A DNA stretch of 64,000 bases. Source: Bacillota bacterium. GTDB lineage: Bacteria; Bacillota; Clostridia; Oscillospirales; Acutalibacteraceae. Of this stretch, positions 8,138-17,611 are shown one piece after another. The DNA is taken from positions 7,207 through 71,206 of the forward strand of contig JAEWYE010000050.1 in NCBI GenBank assembly GCA_023458755.1, in the 5' to 3' direction. Positions within the stretch are counted from its first letter, which is position 1, and each line of letters begins with the position of its first letter. Below the pieces are notes generated by a model. The model saw nothing but the letters and a program-made list of their open reading frames with translations. It had not been told where the DNA came from and searched no databases. Made by a program: the position numbers and the translations under genes.

Positions 8138-8468
8138 GATCGTTACTCCCTTCACAGCTGCAGTGTGCGGTATGGCAGATGCAGTCTTCTTTTTCGCTTG
8201 TAATATGTTTCCAATAGTCCAAAATGCTCTTTGCGGTCTCATGGTTTAGTGTGTAATGCATCCAGGCCCCCTGACGAGTGCCGTCGACAATCCCGCAGTC
8301 TGTCAGTATTTTCATGTGATAGGATAAAGTCGGCTGGGTAATTTGAAAGAACTTTAAGATATCACAGGCGCATAACTCACCGCAGGAAAGCATATCAATG
8401 ATTTTCAGCCGTGTTTCATCCGACAGTGCTTTAAAAAGCAGAGCATAATCCGCATAGTTTTTTTCCAT
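8127..8468 (-). CDS. arsR: ArsR-type arsenic-responsive repressor
   Basis: This 113-residue ArsR/SmtB winged-helix repressor carries ELCACDIL in the DNA-binding region, the classic Cys-X-Cys arsenite sensor. More Cys residues lie at the C terminus (CICHTAHCSC), a possible second metal site. AAGGAGG five bases before the ATG at 8468 fixes the start; the upstream ATG at 8498 has none. Its stop overlaps the hgcA start. It should repress its own promoter through the inverted repeat at 8482-8520 and release it when As(III) binds, thereby also controlling hgcAB. Binding of Hg(II) or Sb(III) is possible but not shown. Confidence 0.9.
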   Translation of the reverse strand: MEKNYADYALLFKALSDETRLKIIDMLSCGELCACDILKFFQITQPTLSYHMKILTDCGIVDGTRQGAWMHYTLNHETAKSILDYWKHITSEKEDCICHTAHCSCEGSNDHGA

Positions 8469-8481
8469 AGCTGCCTCCTTT

Positions 8482-8520
8482 ATATAGACAAGCATCAATC
8501 ACATTGAATGTTATCTATAT
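8482..8520 (-). promoter_or_regulatory. ArsR operator and promoter region of the ars/hgc operon
   Basis: Two 18-base arms (8482-8499 and 8503-8520) match at 14 of 18 positions around a 3-base centre. The outer halves are ATATAGA and TCTATAT, and CAAT/ATTG lie inside. A minus-strand promoter (TTGCTC, 16 bases, TAACAT) overlaps it. The site ends 14 bases from the arsR start, as expected for autorepression. Confidence 0.7.
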
Positions 8521-8566
8521 AATAAGGCTGAGCAAGCCTGTTTGTCAAGAGATAAAAATTTAAAAA

Positions 8567-8606
8567 GCAAAAAAGGAATACGTCGATACGACATATCCCC
8601 TTTTTG
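8567..8606 (-). terminator. Terminator of the chemoreceptor gene
   Basis: AAAAAGGAATACGTCG pairs imperfectly with CGACATATCCCCTTTTT across an ATA loop. It lies 20-60 bases past the chemoreceptor stop and isolates that gene from the arsR promoter. Confidence 0.7.
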
Positions 8607-8626
8607 CAAGTTCAATACGATTTGAA

Positions 8627-10399
8627 TCAGGAAGGTTCCAAACAAGTTTCACGCGATATTTCAAATTCAGATGCTCCCAATGGCAGCGTTCCTGCTTCGC
8701 CGCTGTCATTCTGATCAGCGGGACTTCGCAATTGAAACTGCTGGATGAGCGCCTTTAATGCCTGTGCCTGCCCGGAAAGCTCCTCACTTGCTGCGGCACT
8801 TTCCTCCGCCGTTGCCGAATTTGTCTGTACGACTGCCGATATTTGATCCACGCCCTGCATGACCTGACCGACAGCGTCTGTCTGACGGCCTGAGGCTTCC
8901 GAAATTTGGTTGACAATATCGGAAACCGCCTTCGTGCTTTCTACAACCTGAAGGAGCGATTTCGCGGTCTTATCCGCTATTCTGGTACCGCTTTCCATCT
9001 GGCGGATGCAGTTTTCAATTAATACAGCCGTATCCTTCGCCGCGGCTGAACTTTTTCCGGCCAAATTGCGGACTTCATCCGCCACAACGGCGAAGCCTTT
9101 GCCTGCCGCGCCGGCTCTTGCCGCCTCGACAGAAGCATTTAACGCCAGAATATTGGTTTGAAATGCAATATCCTCAATCGTTTTGATAATGTTTCCAATT
9201 TGGTTGGAAGAATCGCTGATTAACGACATTGCATGAACCATGTCGTTCATGTATTGGCTGCTGGTTTCAATTTCGGAGCGGACACGGTCCACATTTGTGT
9301 TCGCTTCCGCCGTGCGTTCCACATTTTTCTTACCGTGGATGGATACTTCCGTGATGGATTTGGAAAGTTCCTCGATGGAGCCTGCCTGCTGTGCCGCGCC
9401 CTGTGCCAACGCCTGCGCACCGTCCGAAACCTGCGAAGAACCGGAGGAAACCTGTTCGGCAGCCTGATTAATTTGCCCAAGTGTATCATTGAGGGATGCC
9501 AAAATATCGTCGCATGAATTCTTTAACTGCGCATAATCGCCGACATAATCCAATTCCGGAGCTACCGTCAGGTTTCCGCGCGCAATTTCGCCGAGAATTC
9601 TTGTCAGGTCGGTTATGCAGCATCGGATGGATGCACTGGATTCCGCAAAAGCTTCGCCCAGTTGTCCGATTTCATCCTTTCCGTTCCCCTGAATCTGCAC
9701 ATTCAAATTTCCCTTCGCCATTTGCTGAGCAGCGGCAGCCATTTCTTTGACCGGCTTGCTGATGCCGCGTGAGATGAACACTGCGGTACTCAAAGACAGT
9801 GCGACCGCAAGAACAAGAATAACCACAATCAGCACCGTTGAGACATTTCTTTGTGTGGAAAGATTTTTTGCGATTTGTTCGCCTTCTGTTGTATATTCAC
9901 GAATTAATGAATCGACTGAAGTTTTAATTTTATCGGAAAGGGGTATTCCGCTGGTGGTTAAAAGTGTTTGCGCCTGATCCTTTTTATTTTGCTTTGCCAA
10001 CGCGACCACTTGATTGCTGATTGTCCGGTATTGAGCCAAATCATCCTTTATATTCTTGTATTCAGTCTGCTCGGCTGCGTTGTCCATCGATTTACCGATT
10101 TTTGCAAGATAGGTATCAACATTCGCGTTTTCCTTTGCAAGCTCGTCCGCATACTGGTTCATCGCTTTGCTGTCGGTTGAAATAATAAGGTCCTTTACCT
10201 TTGAGCAGCTGTAATTGAACTCGGCATGAAACACGCCGATATCGCCCTGAGCAAAGCCATACTTATTCAATGCGTAGCTGTAGTTCGTATCCAAATTCGT
10301 CATTTGTATCAAACCAACTACAGTTGCAGCACTGCAAATGACAGCAACAAAAATAAAAGTCAGCAGTAATTTTTTACCGATACTCAAATTTTTCAACAT
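8627..10399 (-). CDS. Methyl-accepting chemotaxis protein
   Basis: This 590-residue transmembrane chemoreceptor has TM1 at about 10-31, an extracellular four-helix-bundle sensor (32-186), TM2 at 187-210, HAMP (211-263), then a long coiled-coil signalling domain. The hairpin tip, with the kinase- and CheW-contact sequence EDIAFQTNILALNASVEAAR (about 400-420), is intact. There is no C-terminal CheR pentapeptide. GGGGG precedes the ATG. It is transcribed alone or after nagB; its ligand cannot be read from the sequence, though the surrounding sugar genes make a carbohydrate or its binding protein possible. Confidence 0.93.
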   Translation of the reverse strand: MLKNLSIGKKLLLTFIFVAVICSAATVVGLIQMTNLDTNYSYALNKYGFAQGDIGVFHAEFNYSCSKVKDLIISTDSKAMNQYADELAKENANVDTYLAKIGKSMDNAAEQTEYKNIKDDLAQYRTISNQVVALAKQNKKDQAQTLLTTSGIPLSDKIKTSVDSLIREYTTEGEQIAKNLSTQRNVSTVLIVVILVLAVALSLSTAVFISRGISKPVKEMAAAAQQMAKGNLNVQIQGNGKDEIGQLGEAFAESSASIRCCITDLTRILGEIARGNLTVAPELDYVGDYAQLKNSCDDILASLNDTLGQINQAAEQVSSGSSQVSDGAQALAQGAAQQAGSIEELSKSITEVSIHGKKNVERTAEANTNVDRVRSEIETSSQYMNDMVHAMSLISDSSNQIGNIIKTIEDIAFQTNILALNASVEAARAGAAGKGFAVVADEVRNLAGKSSAAAKDTAVLIENCIRQMESGTRIADKTAKSLLQVVESTKAVSDIVNQISEASGRQTDAVGQVMQGVDQISAVVQTNSATAEESAAASEELSGQAQALKALIQQFQLRSPADQNDSGEAGTLPLGASEFEISRETCLEPS

Positions 10400-10430
10400 G
10401 CCGGTACCCCCTTCAAATGCGATTTTGTAT

Positions 10431-11171
10431 TTACATCAGTCTAGGGTCAATTTTTGAAAGTGCCTGCTCATCTGCCACCACAATTACATTCGGGTGAAGC
10501 TGTAAAATGGAGGCGGGAACTGAAGGTGTAATCGGCCCGAACAGTGACCTATTGAGTATTTCCGCCTTATCGTTCCCGTTTACAACAAGCAGGATTTTTT
10601 TTGCCTGCATGATTGCTTTAATCCCCATGGTAATCGCATACTTTGGCACCTCGCTCTCACTGTCAAAGAAACGCGCATTGGCATCAATGGTTTTCTGCTT
10701 GAGCGTGACCTGATGCGTCGTCTTGTCAAAGCTTTCATCCGGTTCATTAAAGCCGATATGTCCGGTATGCCCCAGACCCAAAAGCTGCAGGTCAATGCCG
10801 CCTAGGTCGGAAATCAGCTTGTCATAACGATTACATTCTGTATTAACGTCTTTCAATAATCCATTGGGGATATGTGTATTTTTCGACAGAATATTGATGT
10901 GCTGAAAAAAGTTCTGTTTCATGTAAAAATGATAGCTTTGCGGGTGATTCTCCGCCAGACCGCAGTATTCATCCAAGTTCACGCTGGTCACCTGGCTGAA
11001 ATCCAGGTCGCCCTTGCGGTACCAGTCAATCAGCTGTTTGTACACACCAAGCGGCGTTGAGCCGGTTGCCAGCCCCAGCACGCTTTTGGGAAACAGAATC
11101 ACCTGTGCTGAAATAATATTCGCCGCCTTGCGGCTCATGCTTTGATAATCCGCTGCCTGAATAATTTTCAA
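10431..11171 (-). CDS. nagB: Glucosamine-6-phosphate deaminase
   Basis: This 246-residue enzyme converts glucosamine-6-phosphate to fructose-6-phosphate and ammonia. Visible hallmarks are the phosphate loop LATGSTPLG (about 34-42), the NLDEYCG segment with the catalytic Asp (near 66-72) and GLGHTGHIGFNEP with the catalytic His (near 132-144). The start is TTG at 11171 with GGAG upstream. It lies 31 bases before the chemoreceptor gene. nagA is not adjacent but at 52935; the chitobiose-type genes just upstream give nagB a natural substrate source. Confidence 0.95.
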   Translation of the reverse strand: MKIIQAADYQSMSRKAANIISAQVILFPKSVLGLATGSTPLGVYKQLIDWYRKGDLDFSQVTSVNLDEYCGLAENHPQSYHFYMKQNFFQHINILSKNTHIPNGLLKDVNTECNRYDKLISDLGGIDLQLLGLGHTGHIGFNEPDESFDKTTHQVTLKQKTIDANARFFDSESEVPKYAITMGIKAIMQAKKILLVVNGNDKAEILNRSLFGPITPSVPASILQLHPNVIVVADEQALSKIDPRLM

Positions 11172-11234
11172 GTTTTTCCACTCCTATATTCATCAAATTA
11201 AATTAATCTTAGAAAAAATGGGCGCAAAGATACT

Positions 11235-11262
11235 GCACAGCAGATTTGCACACCTGCTGTGC
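11235..11262. repeat. Perfect 9-base inverted repeat between nagB and the regulator gene
   Basis: GCACAGCAG (11235-11243) and CTGCTGTGC (11254-11262) flank a 10-base loop. There is no T run on either side, so it is not a typical terminator. It lies in the 240-base gap 11172-11411 upstream of nagB and could be an operator or mRNA structure. Confidence 0.5.
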
Positions 11263-11273
11263 GCAAAACGGTA

Positions 11274-11307
11274 CAAAAAAGTGGCTACTCAATGCAGAGA
11301 AGCCACT
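11274..11307 (-). terminator. Terminator after the AraC-type response regulator
   Basis: AGTGGCT (11280-11286) pairs with AGCCACT (11301-11307), with TTTTTT following on the minus strand. It lies about 105 bases beyond the regulator stop and separates that operon from nagB. Confidence 0.7.
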
Positions 11308-11411
11308 ACACCTTTATAGGGTTTCGATTGCATTGAACCAAATGCTGAACAGCGATCTGCAACACAAAAATATACCCGTTTCGCCTGTTTGCCGAGGCGG
11401 CAGACAAGCAC

Positions 11412-12176
11412 CTAACTGTGAATAATATTTCGGTATTCATTCGGTGACATCTGCTTCACCTTTTTAAAAATCTTCGAGAAATGTGTCACGTCGTTATAGC
11501 CCAGCAAATCGGATATCTCCCGTATTTTTAAAGAAGGATCCTGCAGCAGTTTTTCCGCCTTGTTCACCCGAATCTGATTCAGAAGGTCACAAAAACTTTT
11601 TCCGGTATATTTATTCAGCAGTTTGCTTAAATACCATTGACTGACATAGGTTTGCTCCGCCAAATCAAGAAGTGTCAGTTTTTCTGCGTAATGCTCTTCG
11701 ATATATTTTACCGCACTGCGCACAATCAGACTGTTTGCCGAATTACCCTCCTGTGAAGCATCCTCGTTTTCCTCGGCGGGCTGCGGTACGGAGACACTCA
11801 GTCCGCCAAGATGATCCGTCATCACCTGAAGAGCTTCTTCCAGTTCATTCATTTTGGAAGGTTTGAGCAGGAACCGGGTCACGCCAAGCTGGATTGCGCG
11901 CGTGGCATATTCAAAATCGCGGTAGCCGGTAAGTACAGTAATCTGCATTTTGGGGAATTCCCCTTTTAATCCGGTCAGCATGGTAAGACCATCCATATTG
12001 GGCATTTTGATATCAGTAAAAAGAATGTCCGGTTTATGCTTTCTTATCACCTGTGCACCGGATTTTGCGTCGGATGCGACCGCAACTACCTCACAGCCGT
12101 ACTTTTCCCAGTTAACTACCTTTTTTAGTCCTTCTACAATGATATCTTCATCGTCAATTAAAATTACTTTATACAT
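11412..12176 (-). CDS. Response regulator with AraC-type DNA-binding domain
   Basis: The product has 254 residues: a receiver domain (1-120) with acidic pocket DDED (9-11), phospho-acceptor Asp55 (FTDIKMPN) and a Lys in LLKPS, then a C-terminal AraC helix-turn-helix (about 150-254). The ATG at 12176 has GGAGGG eight bases before it; a GTG at 12185 would sit on top of that site. It is the last gene of kinase-SBP-permease-permease-regulator and pairs with the YesM-type kinase at 15606. It probably activates this transporter operon when a sugar is sensed outside. Confidence 0.93.
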   Translation of the reverse strand: MYKVILIDDEDIIVEGLKKVVNWEKYGCEVVAVASDAKSGAQVIRKHKPDILFTDIKMPNMDGLTMLTGLKGEFPKMQITVLTGYRDFEYATRAIQLGVTRFLLKPSKMNELEEALQVMTDHLGGLSVSVPQPAEENEDASQEGNSANSLIVRSAVKYIEEHYAEKLTLLDLAEQTYVSQWYLSKLLNKYTGKSFCDLLNQIRVNKAEKLLQDPSLKIREISDLLGYNDVTHFSKIFKKVKQMSPNEYRNIIHS

Positions 12177-12269
12177 GCCTTCCACCCTCCGGCCTTATAG
12201 TTTCAAGCACATTATAGCAAACCTAAGAAAAAGCGGAAATATTCTACGGAATATACCGGCACTGAATTT

Positions 12270-13172
12270 TTATCCCTTAATTGCCCCAACGGTAAGACCT
12301 TTAATAATATTCTTTTGCAGTACGATATACACAACCAGTACGGGAACGACCACCAGAACCACGGAAGAAGCCATCAGGCCGTAATTCACGCCGGCCTGCG
12401 AGGATATTTCATTCAACAGACAGGTAATGGTGAAAGCGTCCTTATCGCGAAGGAAGAACAGCTGTGTAAAAAGATCGTTATAGGACCAGAGAAAGGTGAA
12501 TATAGCCACGGTAGCAAAAGCCGGTTTAGCGAGAGGAATAATTACGTGAAAAAAGATTTGGTAAACATCGTATCCCTCTAAGTAAGCTGCTTCCTCCAAA
12601 TCAACCGGCAAACTGTTAATAAAGCCGATGAGAACAATGATTGCGAAGGAGAGGTTTCCAGCTATCTGCGGCAAGATTACGCTTAACCGGCTCAGCCACA
12701 AATTGTCGGTATTTACAATGCCCCAGTTGAACATCATGCGGAAAACCGGAATGATGGTGGAGAAAACCGGGAACATCATGCTTGCTATGACCAAAGCGTG
12801 AACCGCGCTTTTTCCCCTGAAATTGTAACGGGCTATGCCATACGCGGCAATTCCCGCGAGCAGCATGACCGCCACCGTAACCGTGCATGAAATCAGCAGA
12901 CTGTTGATATACGCTCCGGGTATGCCGAATTCGTTCCAAGCTTGAATATAGTTATCCAGAGTAAACTTGTCGCCGGTAGGGATGGAAAAAGAATCCGAAC
13001 GAATCAGCCCTCCGTCTTTGAAGGAGTTCTGAATAACCCAAACAAACGGATAGATGGTCGTCAGTGCCCAAAGAGACAGAAAAAAGTAAATAAATAATTT
13101 ACCGACGGAGTGTGATTTGCGCGGCGCGGCTGTTACTGCCGCGGATGCCGCCGCTGTGTTTGATTGTCTCAT
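12270..13172 (-). CDS. Sugar ABC transporter permease, MalG/LacG type
   Basis: This 300-residue inner-membrane permease has six predicted helices and the cytoplasmic EAA loop (EEAAYLEGYDVYQIFFHVI) that docks the ATPase. Residues 1-30 are an Ala/Ser-rich extension. The start is ATG at 13172 with AAGGGGG upstream; the longer frame from TTG at 13208 has no ribosome site. It follows the partner permease gene and forms the CUT1 channel with it. No ATPase gene is in the operon. Confidence 0.93.
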   Translation of the reverse strand: MRQSNTAAASAAVTAAPRKSHSVGKLFIYFFLSLWALTTIYPFVWVIQNSFKDGGLIRSDSFSIPTGDKFTLDNYIQAWNEFGIPGAYINSLLISCTVTVAVMLLAGIAAYGIARYNFRGKSAVHALVIASMMFPVFSTIIPVFRMMFNWGIVNTDNLWLSRLSVILPQIAGNLSFAIIVLIGFINSLPVDLEEAAYLEGYDVYQIFFHVIIPLAKPAFATVAIFTFLWSYNDLFTQLFFLRDKDAFTITCLLNEISSQAGVNYGLMASSVVLVVVPVLVVYIVLQKNIIKGLTVGAIKG

Positions 13173-13185
13173 ATTTTTCGCCCCC

Positions 13186-14073
13186 TTAATAATCCTTTTC
13201 CTTAACAACTTTGCTCACGATTTGTGAAATGATGACGCCGAGAACCACAATGACGATGGCGATAGTCGAACCGTAGTCCACATCACCGCTGATAAAAGTC
13301 TGACTGTACATATACGTACCTGTCAGCCAGGATTTATCCATCGGCATTCCGGTGCCCATCATGTTCCATGGCAGATCGAACACTTTAAGTGCGCCCGTAA
13401 CAGCAAGCGTAAGGCAGGTGCAAAGGACATTGTGCAGGAGCGGAACCTTTATGTAAAAAACACACTGAAAAGGAGTTGCGCCGTCAATTTCAGCCGCCTC
13501 GTAAATTTCCGGCGAAATTGAATTCAGCCCCGTAATAATAATGACGAAATAAAATCCCACATACTGCCACATGATTGGAAACAGCATGGTGAACATATAG
13601 TGTGCTTCGTCTTTCCAGTCAATCATATCCGTCATGCCAAACTTTGCAAGCAGCTGGTTGAGCATTCCGCCGTCATACAAAAAGATCAAGTTGAACAATA
13701 ACCCCAAAGCTGTTGCGGAAATTACAATCGGGAAGAAATAAACCGTTCTGAAAAATTGTGTTCCTCTTTTAATATTATCGATCAGAAGGGCAAGAACCAG
13801 CGCTACTCCGACCTGAATGATGATGGTCGTGACCATGAGAATCAGCGTGTTAATCATAGCCGTTCCCATAATCGGATCCTGAAACAGTTTGACAAAATTC
13901 AAATACCATGGCTTATTGAAGCCCTCTGCCGAAGTGCCGAGTCCGGTAATGTTGGATGCACTGTTGTAAATATTCATGACAAAAGGATAATACAGAAAAA
14001 CGGTCATGAACAGCATGGCTGGTATAAGAAAAACAAGCAAGGGTGTTTTCTTTTTATAAATCATGGAATTCAT
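13186..14073 (-). CDS. Sugar ABC transporter permease, MalF/LacF type
   Basis: The CUT1 permease (about 295 residues) has six membrane helices and the EAA motif EAAEIDGATPFQCVFYIKV near residue 200. It partners the permease that starts 13 bases downstream. Two ATGs, at 14079 and 14073, are in frame; the GAGGG site is eight bases before 14073 and only two before 14079, so 14073 is preferred. A hairpin at 14095-14128 separates it from the binding-protein gene and probably lowers permease expression relative to it. Confidence 0.92.
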   Translation of the reverse strand: MNSMIYKKKTPLLVFLIPAMLFMTVFLYYPFVMNIYNSASNITGLGTSAEGFNKPWYLNFVKLFQDPIMGTAMINTLILMVTTIIIQVGVALVLALLIDNIKRGTQFFRTVYFFPIVISATALGLLFNLIFLYDGGMLNQLLAKFGMTDMIDWKDEAHYMFTMLFPIMWQYVGFYFVIIITGLNSISPEIYEAAEIDGATPFQCVFYIKVPLLHNVLCTCLTLAVTGALKVFDLPWNMMGTGMPMDKSWLTGTYMYSQTFISGDVDYGSTIAIVIVVLGVIISQIVSKVVKEKDY

Positions 14074-14094
14074 ATTCATAGCCCTCTTTAAAAA

Positions 14095-14128
14095 AGCCAG
14101 AGAGTGTTATAAAAATCGCTCTCTGGCT
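14095..14128 (-). terminator. Leaky terminator-type hairpin between binding protein and permease genes
   Basis: AGCCAGAGAG (14095-14104) pairs perfectly with CTCTCTGGCT (14119-14128), and TTTTTT follows on the minus strand. It lies inside the operon, which fits partial termination or 3'-end protection that leaves the binding protein in excess. Confidence 0.7.
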
Positions 14129-14176
14129 CTTTTGTAAACATTAATTAGAAAAATGAATGAGAAATAAGATTACACT

Positions 14177-15499
14177 TTATTTAACTGCAAGGGCGGTATC
14201 AAGCGCTTTGTCAGCAGTTGTTTTGCCGGCTGCAATATTTTTGATATCCGCGAACAGGGCAGTACGGGCCGGTTGTGCCAAGCCGTCTTGGGTAGCGGCA
14301 ACAATACCGGTTGCACCCTTTGTCATTGCGACAGCTGCCTGCTGGAGAGAATCCAAATTTGCAGCGGTGGTGCCGTTCTTCAAAGCGGTAACAGCGGTTG
14401 CACCGAATGTGGAAACAACGCTGTCCGTGGTCATTGCTTTTACAAAATCAACGCAAGCCTTTTGCTTAGCAGGATCGTTCCAAGCCTTCTTCGTGATGAA
14501 GTAACCCATGGAGAGACCGCCGATGAGGTCGGTTGCTTTTCTTTGATTTTGAGCCGGAACATATGTAACGGTGAAGTCATCCAGATTCTTTGCCACTTTT
14601 TTCTGGAAATCGCCGATCTTCCAAGAACCGTCGATAGCAAAAGCTGCTTTGTTGTCATACAGAAGCTGGAAGGTTTCCGCGTCTTTTGCGGTGTTGGTGT
14701 TCTTCGGGAAATAGCCGTTTGTATAAAGCGTTTTAATATCGTTCAGACCAGCTACCCATGCTTTTCCTGTATCATCCGTAGAAGCAGCCGGAAGCTTTGT
14801 GTGGGTTGCAAGTGTGTCGTGATTAAATACGCAATACTCAAACCAGTAATGCGGCACTTCCTGCAGAGAGCAGGCAATTGGAGAATATCCCTTTGCTTTA
14901 ATGGTTCCGCAGTCCTTTAAGAACTGATCCCATGTATAGGAAGCGGAAGGAACTTCAACGCCGCAGTCTTTCAAGACCTTCTTGTTGACAAAAAGACCTT
15001 CCCAGTAGCCGTTAACCGGTACGGAATAATTTTTGTTGTCAACTGGAGAAGCACCTAAAAGATCATCCTTCATGTTGCTTGCGTAATCCGGGTAAACTTT
15101 GCGGATATCTTCAATACTTACCACTTTTCCGCCGCTTACGAGTTTATTCGAATCAACGCCGTTAAAATAGAAGAGAACGTCCGGTTCGGAACCTGTTTCA
15201 AAGTCCGCCATGATTTTGGCTTTCCATTGTTCATTGGAAGTGCCGGACATATCCTTTACGGTATTTCCTGTTGCTTTTTCAAAAGCTTTGTATGCAGTTT
15301 CGTAATTCGCTTTGTTTCCGTCGTCACCGCCGTACGATGTGACAACCGAGATGGTAGTCGGTTTTGCCGTGGCAGCCGAAGATGTTTGAGATGCCGCTGT
15401 GGATGCCGAAGACTGGCCGGGTGTGCTTTGACAACCGACAAACATAGAACCGCAGCATGCTAATGCAAGGACTAATGCTATTGTCTTTTTCATTTTCAT
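14177..15499 (-). CDS. Sugar-binding lipoprotein of a CUT1 ABC transporter
   Basis: The product has 440 residues with a lipoprotein signal (lipobox FVGC, Cys23), a Ser/Ala/Thr-rich tether to about residue 45, then a type-1 extracellular solute-binding fold. It captures an oligosaccharide outside the membrane and delivers it to the two permeases encoded next. The gene lies between the sensor kinase gene and the permeases. Context (a GH94 chitobiose-type phosphorylase and a mutase upstream, nagB downstream) suggests N,N'-diacetylchitobiose or another beta-linked disaccharide. The specificity is inferred. Confidence 0.92.
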   Translation of the reverse strand: MKMKKTIALVLALACCGSMFVGCQSTPGQSSASTAASQTSSAATAKPTTISVVTSYGGDDGNKANYETAYKAFEKATGNTVKDMSGTSNEQWKAKIMADFETGSEPDVLFYFNGVDSNKLVSGGKVVSIEDIRKVYPDYASNMKDDLLGASPVDNKNYSVPVNGYWEGLFVNKKVLKDCGVEVPSASYTWDQFLKDCGTIKAKGYSPIACSLQEVPHYWFEYCVFNHDTLATHTKLPAASTDDTGKAWVAGLNDIKTLYTNGYFPKNTNTAKDAETFQLLYDNKAAFAIDGSWKIGDFQKKVAKNLDDFTVTYVPAQNQRKATDLIGGLSMGYFITKKAWNDPAKQKACVDFVKAMTTDSVVSTFGATAVTALKNGTTAANLDSLQQAAVAMTKGATGIVAATQDGLAQPARTALFADIKNIAAGKTTADKALDTALAVK

Positions 15500-15605
15500 T
15501 TTACAACCTCCATTTATTGATCCTGCATTCGGATCTTTTTCATGTATACTATATTACACTTTCAACAGGTAAAAGATAATAAACAGTTTTGCTATTTGTT
15601 GTATA

Positions 15606-17357
15606 TTATTGTTTGGTTTGGTTAATATCGATAGTTATCTTTGCTACCGTGCGGTCCTCTCTGTTCATTTTAATAACAAGTCCGCTGTTTTGCCCGTAAA
15701 TAATTTTCAAACGCTGATTTACATTATGAATTCCAAGGTTATTTGAACTTTCGCTCGATACATCGTAGTCATCCGAAAGCAGCCTTTCAATGTTTTTTTC
15801 ATCCTCGGGTCTGAGCACTCCGTCGTTCACCACTTCAAAAATCAGGCTATCCTCTTCTTGGTAAAGGCGAATTCGGATAGTGCCCTTCTGCTGCGGCTGA
15901 ATTCCGTGTTCCACCGCGTTTTCAATGATTGGCTGTAAAATTAACCTTGGGACATACAAATCCAGAAGAGAAGAATCAATCTCCTTTTCCACCGTAAGGC
16001 GTTTGCCAAACCTTTCGGAAATAATATACAGGTAAGCGTCCACATACATCATTTCCTCTGAAATATGAATAATCGGTCTTTTTTTACGGTCCATAGCGGC
16101 ATCGAGCATCGTGGAGAGTGCTTCAATCATACTGGAAACCTTAAAATTATCGGACAGTCTTGCCTCCCAGTTGATGATTTCCAGCGTGTTATTCAAAAAA
16201 TGAGGATTGATCTGGGACTGGAGCGCCATAATGCGCGCGTCACGCAGGGCAATTTCCTCTTTATAGATGCGGTCGAACTGGTATTTCAGCTTGTAGGACA
16301 TGCTGTTGAACGCGTCCGTAAGGTACTGCATCTCCGTACTGTGAAACCGGTCGTTCACCTGAACACCGAAGTCGCCGTTCTCAATATTTTTTGCTTCGGT
16401 AATCAGGCGGCTGATGGGAAGCGACACATTGCCGGTAAAAAACCAAATGACCACAAAAAGTAAAGGAATAATCAAAATCATGATCACAATCAGAATATAC
16501 TGAAAACCGGCAAACTCCTTGAAAAGAGAGGATTTGTCCACCGTGATGGCATAAGAAAGGGAGCATTCGTCTGACTGATTGGTCATTCCGTAAAGCAGGG
16601 ACTGATTTTCAACCGTCTGAAAGGTTTGACTGTTCTGCGTAAACGTAATGCCCAGCTTCTTTGCATCCAGCTGTTTGCCGATCAGGACGAGCGGCGTATC
16701 ATTCAGCCAGATCGTTGCATCTTTTTCCCACACGACATCTTTTATGCTGCCAAACATGTTCTCCGTATTCAACTGCATGGTCAGTACGGCATAGGGTTGG
16801 TAGTCACTGCCCAAAATGTTTCGCACCATATAGATGTTCCCCCGCACGTTCAGAAAGCCGACATTGGCTCCCAGCGTTTTCGAATAGTTCTGTACTGCGG
16901 CAAGTACATGATTTTGATATTCCAGTACGTCATTAAAAGTTGCGTTGTATGTTTCATTGTAGGTATAATACAAAGTTCGCGGGTTGTCGCAAAAGTACAA
17001 TTCGGCGGTTACAAAATTCGCATCGTACTTGTACTGCTGTTCCAAAAAAGTAGTAACCTTACCGTACAGGGTACTGTCATCGTCTATTTTCAGCTGATAA
17101 GCAGAATACGCGTTTTTAATTGTAGGATCATAAGAAGCATTTCGGGAAGATCGGATGGCGGAATTAATAAGGCTTGCTGAACTTTTCACCGAATTGCTGA
17201 CGGAAGAAGTAACTGTGCTCGTAATCTGGTCGTTGATGTTATGTGTAATATAATACCAGGTGATGCTGCTGATGATGATAATCGGCAAAATCCAACATGC
17301 CATCACAATGAAGATGAGACCCCATTTTAATGAAAAATTTTTATTTCGTATTTTCAA
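15606..17357 (-). CDS. Sensor histidine kinase, YesM type
   Basis: The membrane kinase has 583 residues: TM1 (about 11-35), a large extracellular sensor (36-283), TM2 (284-308), HAMP (309-361) and a His_kinase/HATPase core. The phospho-acceptor is His386 in INPHFLNN, and the N box is IENAVEHG. The start is TTG at 17357; GGGTGGG precedes it and no ATG with a ribosome site is close. It heads the operon whose last gene encodes the matching AraC-type regulator. The signal is probably the transported sugar or its binding protein. Confidence 0.93.
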   Translation of the reverse strand: MKIRNKNFSLKWGLIFIVMACWILPIIIISSITWYYITHNINDQITSTVTSSVSNSVKSSASLINSAIRSSRNASYDPTIKNAYSAYQLKIDDDSTLYGKVTTFLEQQYKYDANFVTAELYFCDNPRTLYYTYNETYNATFNDVLEYQNHVLAAVQNYSKTLGANVGFLNVRGNIYMVRNILGSDYQPYAVLTMQLNTENMFGSIKDVVWEKDATIWLNDTPLVLIGKQLDAKKLGITFTQNSQTFQTVENQSLLYGMTNQSDECSLSYAITVDKSSLFKEFAGFQYILIVIMILIIPLLFVVIWFFTGNVSLPISRLITEAKNIENGDFGVQVNDRFHSTEMQYLTDAFNSMSYKLKYQFDRIYKEEIALRDARIMALQSQINPHFLNNTLEIINWEARLSDNFKVSSMIEALSTMLDAAMDRKKRPIIHISEEMMYVDAYLYIISERFGKRLTVEKEIDSSLLDLYVPRLILQPIIENAVEHGIQPQQKGTIRIRLYQEEDSLIFEVVNDGVLRPEDEKNIERLLSDDYDVSSESSNNLGIHNVNQRLKIIYGQNSGLVIKMNREDRTVAKITIDINQTKQ

Positions 17358-17611
17358 ATTCTTCCCACCCTTTCTCAGTTAAGGTAAACTTCTCCTCGTT
17401 ATCCATGCCGCAAGCCGGTAAATCTTCACATAAGTATAACACATTGCGAATAAAAATCCATTGCAAGGCAGCAGTATTTCTCTGCTTTCCATGCATAATC
17501 CGTTTCCACCTTTCTCCTCCGTTTTCATCCATTCTCCGCTGCGAAATTCAAGTCCATCCTTGCAAATAAAGAACAGTTTCGGGATAGGCGGGTAATGTTT
17601 AGTTAAGAGCA

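Noticed and set aside
17341..17532. 63-codon minus-strand frame just before the sensor kinase gene
   Set aside because: It overlaps the kinase start, has no good ribosome site and its composition looks random.
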